Translations under genes and position numbers: made by a program
Shown here: positions 54,901 to 64,000 of the stretch, piece by piece
Layout of the letters: every line of letters begins with the position of its first letter
Position numbering within the stretch: the stretch's first letter is position 1
Notes under the pieces: generated by a model
What the model was told of the DNA's origin: nothing
The model's input: only the letters and a program-made list of their open reading frames with translations
The model's database searches: none
From: Haliclystus octoradiatus
Taxonomy: Eukaryota > Cnidaria > Staurozoa > Stauromedusae > Haliclystidae
Direction: 5' to 3'
Length of the DNA: 64,000 nucleotides
Assembly (NCBI GenBank): GCA_916610825.1
Contig: OU744447.1
Coordinates: 11,267,751 to 11,331,750 of the forward strand

Positions 54901-57520
54901 ATTTTGTAGATTAAATTTAGTAAGTAATAAAATAATAAGGCTTAAGAAAAAAAATTTCACTGGCGGCTCCAGATGCGGAATAAAGGGTTACCACATACTT
55001 GCCATGTTTGTATTCATACTTACTAAACGAGAAAATGTTGGGAGACACGAGTGAAGCGCTAAAAAATCACGAGCTCCGAGCGAGTGATTTTTAGCTTCCC
55101 GAGTGTCTCCCAACATTTTCGAGTTTAGTAAATATGAATACAAACATTTGCAAGCATGTGGTAACCCTTTTCTAAAATAAAACAAATGTCGGAATCTCAT
55201 TCGACGGCGACTTTTCAATTCATGAATTCACAATTTAAAATTCAATTTGAATTCATAAACCAAGCATGAAGAGAATCCCACAACAAGATAGATTTTGTCG
55301 AATAAAGAAAGACATATACAAGAACGTCTGTAATATAAGTGGTACAATAGTTCTTAAGCAAATTAATGCAGTAATTGTTATTTAAAAGTTAGGTTTACCT
55401 TGAAACAGCATAGCCTATAATTGTCTTTCATTCCGTGTTTTTATTTTGCATGTTACATGATCAATAACTCATTTACCACGCTTTTCGATAAATAAAAACA
55501 TCTTGAGCTAAATGTCGTTTTGTAAATCGTAGCCATTATTGAGATATTTATTGGATTGTTATCAAAAAGTTATAAATTCTGTATTTTATCACAGATCATA
55601 CTTTTTGAAGCTTGCGGTTTTTCCCGGTTTTCGGAGCCATGTTTTACCCTAGGATTTCATGCACGCTCTTTCGACCAATCAGATCGCAGAAAACCTTCGT
55701 GATATTTTAGAAAATATTATCTTGGGGATTGCTCTGCCATACTCTGCAAACTGCCAGTGATGTGAGAATTACTTTTGAAAAGTAATAAATTACATTACAA
55801 ATTACTTTTCCTCAAAAGTAACTAATTACATTACTAATTACTTCAGCCTAAAAAGTAATTGATTACAATTACTAATTACTTTGCCAAAAAAAGTAATTAA
55901 TTACTAATTACTTCATGATTACTTTAACTTGTGAAACAAAAGATATTGCCTCCCTTTCGATAAAGACATGTCTCGTTTTGATAATCATGGCGGCCATCTT
56001 GTTTTTTTACGTAGGGGAACGATCGATTTGATAATATTAATTTAATACTGGTGACTTCAGCAGAAGATAAATTGACGTTGAAAACTTTTTAATAAAGTTG
56101 ACAAATAAATGGTTTCATTTGATTTATCAAAATGGTTTATTTTTGTCTTATCAATCTATTCATATAGCCATAAATTTTACATCATCTTTTCAATATTCGA
56201 AACTCACTCAAATAAAAAGTGAAAAACTATGGAATCTATTGATCAACAGAACAATGTCAGAACAGAGAAGAATAGGTTATGGGATAGGGTTTATTGGTAA
56301 TATATCACACAATTCACCTGGTTTGAATAGCTCTCGTGAAAGCTGCAAATAATGTGAGACTACATCGCAGACAGAACAATAAAAAGCGGAACTTAGTGAC
56401 AGCAGCGCCAGTGAAAATTATCACAAGACAACAAAGCAAATATTTTGTAATCATAAAAGTAATTTGAAAAGTAACGTCAATTACTTTTTCTCAAATAATA
56501 CTCGTTACTTCAAAAAGTAATCAATTAGATTACTTATTACTTTTCTCAAAAAAGTAACTAATTACTCCTAAAATTACTCCAAAAGTAACGAGTAACGAGT
56601 AACGCGTTACTTTAGTAACGAGTATTTACAACACTGCATATAGGGTAACATTAAAATATATTGCTGCTTTTCTCAACTAAATTATCAGGATACAAATCTT
56701 TTGATTATTGTAATCTATTCAACTATATAAAGTATCTATTTTGACGAACGGCAATTTTGCATATTTTTGACATGCTCCTCGTTATTAAATGTTTGCTATC
56801 TGCTTTGCACAATTATACCTATAGACCCTACAAATTGTTTCCTTACTCAGCAGTGTCCGCTAACATAGTTGAATTTTTTTAATATGTATAATTGTCAATC
56901 AAGCCAGGCACACTGGCATATGAAATGACTAATAAAAACATCCATCGCAATTTATCACACATGCATAATGCAAATATATAAGATAGGATGGAGTGGTAAC
57001 ATTTATGTAACAAGAGTCTGATTCGTGTAATTCTATGTACCTGTGAGTCATGCAGAGGAAATCTAATAATGGTATTATTTTATTGTTCAATTTAGCTCCT
57101 CCTGTTACAATCGTCACAGATAGCCCAGTCTGTTTTCAAGCAAAAGGAAGAAGCCCAGCTATTTTCACGTCAAACAGAGCTACAGGAGTTTACAAGGTTA
57201 AGCTAATTTCTAGAAGTGGGGGAGGTGTGAAATATGGCAATGATGATAACTGGAGTCAAATCACGCCATTTGGGTGTGGCACAATTAAAATTCATGTTTT
57301 GATCACAGATAACAATAATGATATTATCGTGCAAAAAGATCAATTTTCTGGAGTGCAATCAAATAATAGTGGACCGTGGCTCTCTATTGAGAGTGATTTA
57401 AAAGTTGAATTTACGAAAGGTTTGGAATATAAAATATGGTATAAGGAAGACTATGAAGATGTAGGATCTGATGATAATAGCGGAGAATCCTGTGTAGATG
57501 TTGAGATGTCAAGCAATTGA
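48881..57520 (+). CDS. Gene C: 5'-truncated duplicate of gene B with three TSP1 exons
   Basis: Exons 48881-48905 (mini-exon), 49711-49875, 51052-51222, 52656-52826 and 57096-57520 keep all splice sites and phases and would join in frame from mini-exon to stop. The signal-peptide/PAN exon is missing from the copy. Unless a first exon is supplied from gene B (27691 donor, phase 0) or elsewhere, no secreted product is expected. A TSP1 exon has been added by a local duplication, and the last intron holds a composite transposon. Compared with gene B the terminal domain has one cysteine changed to tyrosine. It could be a real paralogue, an alternative 3' cassette or an unmerged haplotype. Confidence 0.65.
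49711..49875 (+). CDS. Gene C TSP1 repeat 1 exon
   Basis: 165 nt and the same protein as 30938-31102, including the odd seventh cysteine. Confidence 0.8.
50284..50571 (+). mobile_element. tRNA-derived SINE, copy 2
   Basis: Counterpart of the SINE at 31511, with the same internal deletion before the tail. Confidence 0.85.
51052..51222 (+). CDS. Gene C TSP1 repeat 2 exon
   Basis: 171 nt. Differs from gene B repeat 2 by two bases: GGC to GAC (Gly to Asp before WSTW) and a silent GAT to GAC. Identical by eye to 52656-52826. Confidence 0.85.
52066..52174 (+). mobile_element. SINE tail at the tandem-duplication junction
   Basis: Carries the segment TGATATCAATAAAGAGC, the CTCCTCTAGAAATAGAGGAG hairpin and the tail GGGTGCCTTCAGTAGGGCGACACTGAAGG. 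Part of this is absent from the SINE at 50284, so the junction preserves sequence that unit 1 lacks. Confidence 0.8.
52656..52826 (+). CDS. Gene C TSP1 repeat 3 exon (tandem duplicate)
   Basis: 171 nt, 1,604 bp downstream of its twin at 51052 and identical by eye. Keeps acceptor, donor and phase, so a transcript could include both. Confidence 0.85.
53216..54101. mobile_element. Left hAT-type element of the composite (886 bp)
   Basis: Starts CAGTGTTGTGAG and ends CTCACAACACTG. Its right neighbour GCAATGGT is not a copy of the left flank CATATAGG, so it does not look like an independent insertion here. Confidence 0.75.
54102..55754. other. Middle segment of the composite, with a foldback
   Basis: Sequence absent from copy 1. 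At 54982-55171 it holds a ~190-bp foldback: GGGTTACCACAT, TTTGTATTCATA and AAAATGTTGGGAGACAC on the left are mirrored on the right. No gene recognised elsewhere. Confidence 0.7.
55755..56636. mobile_element. Right hAT-type element of the composite (882 bp)
   Basis: Starts CAGTGATGTGAGAATTAC and ends TTTACAACACTG. Subterminal repeats resemble those of the left element, but the interiors differ visibly. A short frame at 56098-56352 has no recognisable domain. Confidence 0.75.
57096..57520 (+). CDS. Gene C terminal exon
   Basis: Copy of 33288-33712 with the same acceptor and stop. At 57234 G is replaced by A, changing the second cysteine of the domain (KCGND) to tyrosine (KYGND). Confidence 0.8.
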
Positions 57521-58895
57521 TAGATAAAGAATCATGTATGCGCTGAATGCACGCGGGCATATATAATGATATAGTACTGTATTTTCAGATCATAAGCTAT
57601 CAAATTAATACTGACTACAATATTCAATCAATTGTTCCTTAATATGCAAAACGTGATTGTAAATAATGTATTCTATTATAGCTTTATCATTCAATTGAGC
57701 ATTTTTCAGCCTTGTAATTATTTGACCTGATCTAATCTGTGTTGCATTATTTTGTTGGTCCAATGATCTATAGTAAATGTGGTAAATCAACACTAATGTT
57801 AAATGTAGTTTGTGTTGTGTCTTTTTCTGGCTGCAAATAGCTATTCCAATTCGATATCTAATTTTCGTTTACTTTCCAAGAGCCGTGAATGTATCCACGC
57901 TAACACCATACACTAACTAATAATTTTTTCAAAATTATAATTTTTCTTTCTTGTTTGGTATGTGAGAATGCATTCGAAATTCGATGGTCCTCTAATGTCC
58001 TCCATAGTTTTCTCTTCATCGTTTTATAAAGATTTTAGGTATTTACTTATTTTAAATACATTGGACATCAAAATATCACACATCCACGTATATAATATAA
58101 TAACATAAGATGAGATAACATATATTATAATAACATAAGGTCAGATATATTTTTAAACAAAACTCTCTCAAATCAACTCTAAAAACTCTACAAAGCACAT
58201 GGCTATCTCATGACTCTGTCTGAGCTCTCTGTGATACACCACATTGGGTCACAGGGAAACCAGACATAATCATTACATAATATAATAACTTGTTATTTTT
58301 GCAGTGCATTCGTTGCATACTCATTATGTATATTTCTTCTACATCAAAATACTGCCACTGTGACTCTGTCAATTCATTAATTCAGGTAGGCCTAGTCAAG
58401 TAGCTAGGTAGCCTTGCATCATACTGATTAAGATCTCAGCCGTAACCATCCTTAACGCCTATACTGATTAATTTGCTCTGTTTTCTGGAGCCTTACGTCT
58501 GAATGTCAGACCTCCAGTGTTATCTGATGCATTTTCTATGTGAGAGTGTTGTGCATGAATGACAATTATTAAGCACTGAATGACAGACCTTATCAAACCT
58601 GCTGTATTCCACATAGTTTGATATTAGACCCTAGGTGAATTACTCAACCAATATATCACCATATGTAATTCCTAACTTCTATAAAAATAATAATCAGTTG
58701 GTGTTTAGCTCAGTATATGGTTGGTTCTACTGTAGCGATCTTATTTACTATTTACATTGAGTGTTATCTTTGTGTTGTCCTTACTGACGGTGTGCAACAC
58801 TTCATAAGCCTACACCATGGCGCAGTGATTTATACCTTTCGCAGAGATTTACCTCTACTGATTTCTTACTTGATTCATTAATTATTATCTTTAAT

Positions 58896-59678
58896 ATGGA
58901 CTCTATTCAACTGGCAAAAAATCGTCTTGATCCTTCTCTTAATTTCTTTGATGCAATGGATGTCAATGTACGTGGCATTAATGATCTAACAGCTTCAGAA
59001 TTATCTTACCAACAAGCAAAAACAGCATTAGAAAATTTCCAATTAGCACATCTCGCAGTAGTAACTGGATTAGGAGAATTAGCTCAAATGGCAGAGCAAC
59101 AAAACTTCAGATCGGATCATATCTGATCGACCGTGGTTCAAATCCCCCTAAGGTCAACTCAGCCTTGACTTTATCTGAAACATCAAATGAGTACCATCTG
59201 AGGATGGCGGATGGAATGGTCCAGAGGGAATTGCATTGTGAGTAGCTGCGGCGCATCGTTGCGCATTGACAATCGATACCTATATCTGCCATGAAATCTG
59301 TTGAAATTGATCTGCAGTGTCGTGGCTGAGATCAACAAAGAGCATTTAAAATCATTGCTCTCAGCGAAAAAAGCCACCCCTCTAGAAATGGAGGAGAGGT
59401 ACGGGTGCCTTCGGTAGGGCGACACCGTCTACATTACTTTCAACCAATTGACGAAAACTTTGCCGATGCAATGGAAAACGAATTAAATGCATTTTGAAGA
59501 TCTTCTTTTAGCCAGCGAATGTGGCATATTACAACGTCAAAAATCATTTACAGGGCCAACATCACCTCAATCGACAACAAGCACGTCCACAACATCGTTA
59601 ACGCCACCAGTTCGCTGTACAGCGAAACCACTACCATTATTAGAAGAAGATGTTGATTTTAAAGTATTTACACAATGA
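58896..59678 (+). pseudogene. Gypsy gag copy 2, split by a SINE
   Basis: Same two gag pieces as at 35088-35870, with no visible protein change. Confidence 0.55.
59070..59436 (+). mobile_element. Near full-length SINE, copy 2
   Basis: Counterpart of the SINE at 35262 at offset 23,808; identical by eye. Confidence 0.85.
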
Positions 59679-61246
59679 CAAGAAATATGGCTAAATTATT
59701 GTAGCCTTATCGGTTTATCACTTCAACCGCACGAACGTCAAGTCGCTACATTTTGGGGCCTTTGCTCTCCTGGCTTTTTAGGCATGATACGATGAGTATT
59801 AAAAATGGACCGAAATACAATAGTAACGACGGACTAACTTCTTCATTTGATCAAAGATCTATGAAGCGGGGATCGGGTCAAAAAGATTTACCGCATCGCC
59901 ATCGGAAAAAGTTTTATCGTCGTCGATGCAGATCCTAGGACAGCGGTTTTGTGGGAGGAAATCCTCTTTATTGCTCTTGCAAGAATAAAAGAGGTTAATA
60001 TGTTTACTTTTTGAAATTCTTTTCGAATGTTTTTACTTGATTCCGTCTTCCCATGCCAGTTGATCAGATCAAAGTTCAGGACCAAAAGGTACGCTACAAT
60101 GCTTTAAATGTTCTTCACCTCACTCCAATCAAGCTGAAGATAATGAAAGGTTTGTATACTCTCGTTTTATTAATCTACAGTAATGAGATATTACGGTTTT
60201 ACATGTTATGAAATTTTTTTTGCTTGCGTTTCTGAGAGGTAATATTGTTTTACCTAGCTAGCTGACAACTACAGTATGGTTCCCTTTATGTGATGCTATT
60301 CTGAAAATTTCTGGTAGATACAAAACGCTAGAAGGTAAAAATTTAACTCATACAGTTTCTTATCTTTATTCTTTTGAAGTAATTGCTATTATTGAGCCTG
60401 AAAGTTTTTCAAATTAATAGATTTTTGAATTGATATTTCAGAATTTAGAGCACAAATTCCATGAAGTTTACACAGTCTATCATGTTCCTGTATTGATATC
60501 TGGGCTAGGGCTACAGGTGAACATAATATTTAAACGTGATTTCACAAATAAACAAAGCATAATTTGCTTGCAGCTGTTCCTCAACTTCAGTCCATGATCA
60601 TCACTTTCATCACTTATATTGTTATTGTAAATGATAGCATAATTATCATCATACTAAATGATACACATCGTACGACAATGGTAAAAATCGTAAAGTTACC
60701 AACTATAAGTTGAACAATCACTATAGGAGATAACCTAAAACTTTTGTAGGTCATCTTGCAGTAAAAATATCAATATTAGACACGTTGAAGGTAAACGTCG
60801 AACGAAGGTGAAGGTGAACAATTTTGAATATTTGGCATATTTTTTTACAGAAACTTTAACAGGCCTACTAAGCCTACTATCGTAGTTAATTAGCTAGGTG
60901 TTGTACGTTTCCATAAGAAAACATCTCATGCTCGTTGAATATAATCCGATACTCATTTTTGACATTTCTGCATATCTACCTCCGACATGTAAGCACAAAA
61001 ACAATCAAAAATATATTTAAAAGTATAAAACCAGAAATTTAAACTTTCACTTCCACCATGATGGTTTACGGAACAGTAATCCCTGGGCCATGGATCTAGA
61101 CATAGGACCTAGCGATTTTGGGAAATTTCAAGATGTTGACGAAGAAGAAAAAGTAAATATCAAGAATGAACACATCGAATAATGCTGTAGTGCTGGTCAC
61201 TTTTCACCAAGGCTAACATGCAAAATATTTCATAGTTTGATATAAT

Positions 61247-61818
61247 TTGTCTGCTTTTCGCTTTTTTTCCCTGGTTAGCAGATCATACTATATTGCATTT
61301 GAAGCTACCAAACAATTGCTAATTTATCCACCTGTTCTATCTGGGTTTGATCCATCATCACCTACTGTCCTTCAAACTGACGCATACAAAACTAAAAGAC
61401 TTGGATTAGCTCTACTCCAACAGCAAGAAGATATGCTGAAACTGATTCAATGTGGTTCCCGTTTCCTTCAACCATTTGAAACACGATATATCATGGTTGA
61501 ATTGGAAGTGCTTGCAATTGTATGGGCCAACACCCAACACCTGACGATATTGAAGATGATTCACAATTCCCTACTGATCAGAGTATTCGTATTGCTGCTT
61601 TACGTTTATCTCATGATGATTGTGAAGACAACACCTCCATGGCACGCAAACCTCTCACAGATCCTATTATTGATCAATTACGTTGCATTGCACATACTGA
61701 TAATCATTATCACATACTGATACAATTAATTATTGCTATTCAACAGGACTTTCCTGAACCTATTACACCTGCTGTTGGTTTACTTCATAAAATTTTGCCT
61801 GAACTCAGTATGATATGA
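61247..61818 (+). pseudogene. Gypsy RNase H and tether, copy 2
   Basis: Same frameshifted RNase H as at 37450-38009. Confidence 0.8.
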
Positions 61819-62279
61819 TATATTTTTGTCGGTAAAGATCAATATTAACTGGCAGATAGAGGAAGGTGTTAGCCTTCACTTACATATAACCGTAAAATAC
61901 ATATTACTAAGTTTAAAACACATAGTTATAAGTATAGAATTTGAAGGCAATGGAAAATTAACATTTGCAATGCTTTGATAAATCAATTGCATCTAGCCTT
62001 GATTTGAAGGTTGCCAACGTTGGTGCAATTACAATTTCGTTTGGTAGTTCGTTCCATCACGAAATGACTCTTGAACAGAAAAAATTGATGCTATTGTTAA
62101 CATTAGGATGGACCTGCATGCTTTTCAGTTCTAGATTATGCCCACGCATGGTATATTTGTTAACATCGAAGATGAATAGTTCATTTATATCTACAAGGTT
62201 ATTTAATACTTGGTAAACTAAATATATAGATCAAATTTGATCCTTCTTAGTTCAAGAGTTTCTAATTGTTATTTAATTA

Positions 62280-64000
62280 AACGGTCATGGTAGTATATAT
62301 GTATGGTATTTTCCCAATCTTGCAAATACGTCGAGTATATTTACGTTGAACTCTTTCGAATTTTTAATGTCTTTGACAAGATTGGGTGACCATACAGGAG
62401 GATCCGATTCTAAAATCGGTCGTACAGAGGCAAGGTATGCCAACATTAATATCTTGATATTGGGTGATACAAAGCCCTTAGATATCAAATAGGATCTTGA
62501 AAATACTTTTGAAACTAAACTTGCACAATGTACAGAGGTTTTCAAGTCTGATGTTACAATAATTTCAAGATCTCGAATCTGCTTGACATCGTCTAATTGA
62601 TGTTCGGACAATGAGAAAAGTAGACCAGGAATATTGGTATTTCCAAATGAAATTGAATGGCATTTTTCAAACGCAATTCGGAGTTGCCAATCTTTTCACC
62701 AGGAGCAAAAACTGTCAAGATTGGTAGCCGATGATTCATTAGATTCAGATTCACGGGCAGAGTAAAATTTCGCGTCATCAGTAAATAGCTTAATATGAAA
62801 ATCACGATGAAGGCAATCAATAAAATCGTTAATAAATAACAAGAACAATAAAGAACAGAGAACATAGCCCTGAGGAACATCACTTCTGGCAGGTAAGGTC
62901 TTTGAGATACCAGTACCCACTGACACCTGCTGAGAGCGTCCAATCAGAAAGGAAGATAACCAAGATAAAAGTTCAAAACTGATCCCATATGGTTTAAGTT
63001 TGGCAAGTAACTTTCCATGTGACACAGTGTCAAACGCCTTACTGAAATCTATGTATATATACAGTATACTGCATCAACTTTATATGGTTTGCGTTGATAG
63101 CACGTTGATAGCATGGCACCAATCATTTAAAGTAGAAATCATTTGTGTGCAGGTAGATCTCCTGTTCATAAAACCAAATTGGTTATCAGTAATCAGGTTA
63201 TGAGTTCGAAGATAAATAAGTAAATCACGATGAATGACAGATTCCATAAATGACAGGCAATGTTTAAGAATTGCTTCCTCGTATTTCTTTATATTTCGAT
63301 TTATACAGAGGTGACGTTTTCGTAAGTTTGTACATTCTTTCCGTTTCTTGAGCTAATTTGCGAACTCCTTTCGGGTATCGTGCCTTGTTACCAGTTGTCC
63401 GAGATTTAGGAACAAAATCGGATATAGTATTATCAAGTACTTCACAAATCAATGACAAAACGTTTCAGTGTTTTCCTTGCTTTGATAGTATATCGATAGC
63501 CAGTTAATAGAAGATGAATTCTTTTTAATATGATCATAATCAGCATGTCTGAAATTGTAGTGAGCTGTAGGTTTTGTTTTAGAAGAATTGAATGACACAT
63601 GCAGCTTAAATTTTATTGAGTCACCCGTAAAAGGCTCCATTGCTTCAATATCCAATATTCTAGAAGCGATGCTTAAGTAACAAGTCCAAAATATTGCTTT
63701 CTCGTGTTGGTTGTGTTGTGTAATACATTGTTTACAGTCATTTCGTACAATACAACCCAGGAAGGTTTTACATGGTTTGCTATGAGGGTCCATACAAATA
63801 GGGACTATCCAATTGCAAAAGTCAATAAACGAGCATAATAAATTCGTTTGATCAACATCGATCGCTGAAACAGGAGGATTATATACACAGGTGAAACAAT
63901 AGGGATAATGTTTTGATAATAAATAAATTGTAACACATTCAAGCGACGAATATAGTCTTGTGGCAAATCAATTAGTGCATATTTAAGAGATCACAAAAGT
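62280..64000 (-). mobile_element. LINE copy 2, cut by the window end
   Basis: Duplicate of 38471-40191 with the same RT (VPQGYVLCSLLFLLFINDFI, FTDDAKFYS) and linker. One visible change: NSKYKEI versus KSKYKEI at 63,300. The endonuclease start lies beyond the window. Confidence 0.85.

Larger units (their letters stand above)
53216..56636. mobile_element. Composite hAT-type insertion, 3,421 bp
   Basis: Outer ends CAGTGTTGTGAGAATTACTT and ACAACACTG are inverted and flanked by the same 8 bp, CATATAGG (53208-53215 and 56637-56644). The empty site is intact in copy 1 (32829-32836) and in unit 1 (51603-51610). Inside are a right end at 54101 and a left end at 55755, so it consists of two similar ~0.88-kb elements around a 1.65-kb middle. 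Subterminal AGTAATTAATTACTAATTAC repeats are dense at all ends. No transposase recognised. Confidence 0.85.
58506..62279 (+). mobile_element. Second Ty3/Gypsy element, copy 2 (left part)
   Basis: Duplicate of 34698-38470: gag frames at 58896-59678 split by a SINE, and RNase H with tether at 61247-61818. The start of the RNase H block shows a small local difference (CGCTTTTTTTCCC versus GGTTTTTTTCC). Confidence 0.7.
48227..64000 (+). repeat. Segmental duplication, copy 2
   Basis: Repeats 29,454-40,191 and is still matching at the window end. Added in this copy are a 1,604-bp internal tandem duplication and a 3,421-bp hAT-type insertion. The copy begins in the same LINE fragment as copy 1 and so omits gene B exon 1. 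Confidence 0.95.

Noticed and set aside
1..64000. CRISPR array, prokaryotic operon or phage system
   Set aside because: Introns, SINEs, LINEs and metazoan extracellular domains show eukaryotic DNA. The tandem repeats found have no spacer-repeat layout.

Overview
This is an A+T-rich window of animal nuclear DNA. It has split genes with GT-AG introns, extracellular PAN and thrombospondin type-1 (TSP1) exons, the 3' end of a nardilysin gene, Ty3/Gypsy and CR1/L2-like retroelements, tRNA-derived SINEs and many DNA transposons with clear target-site duplications (TSDs). An invertebrate fits best. A tunicate or another marine invertebrate is plausible, but the sequence alone does not settle this.

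Layout. 0.5-4.4 kb: a decayed Ty3/Gypsy element (-). 7.2-13.1 kb: gene A (-), a secreted protein with a signal peptide and PAN-like exon, a 31-nt mini-exon and three TSP1 exons of exactly 171 nt; its large intron holds a LINE remnant and a SINE tail. 13-27 kb: no gene recognised, but nested palindromic transposons: a Harbinger-type MITE (14.2-15.0 kb), a 2.5-kb palindrome with a pogo-like core (15.2-17.7 kb), and a 4.6-kb Mutator-like foldback element with ~190-bp tandem repeats in its arms (21.9-26.6 kb). 27.3-33.7 kb: gene B (+), head-to-head with gene A and built the same way (signal peptide + PAN, 25-nt mini-exon, two TSP1 exons), ending in a C-terminal domain I do not recognise. 34.7-41.0 kb: a second Ty3/Gypsy element (+) split by a LINE (-). 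41.1-42.0 kb: a fragment of the first Gypsy family. 42.3-47.6 kb: the last six exons of nardilysin (-).

From 48,227 to the window end the block starting at 29,454 is repeated almost base for base. This second copy (gene C) carries the mini-exon, TSP1 exons and C-terminal exon but lacks the signal peptide/PAN exon. It also has a 1,604-bp internal tandem duplication that raises the TSP1 exon count from two to three, and a 3.4-kb composite hAT insertion with an 8-bp TSD.

Genes A, B and C form a local family of secreted modular proteins. All join exons in the same phases (0 after PAN, 1 between TSP1 exons), so TSP1 exons can be added or lost without shifting frame, and the window shows a recent case. 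The sixth PAN cysteine sits in the mini-exon. Whether gene C is a real paralogue, an alternative 3' cassette for gene B's first exon, or an unmerged haplotype is the main open question.
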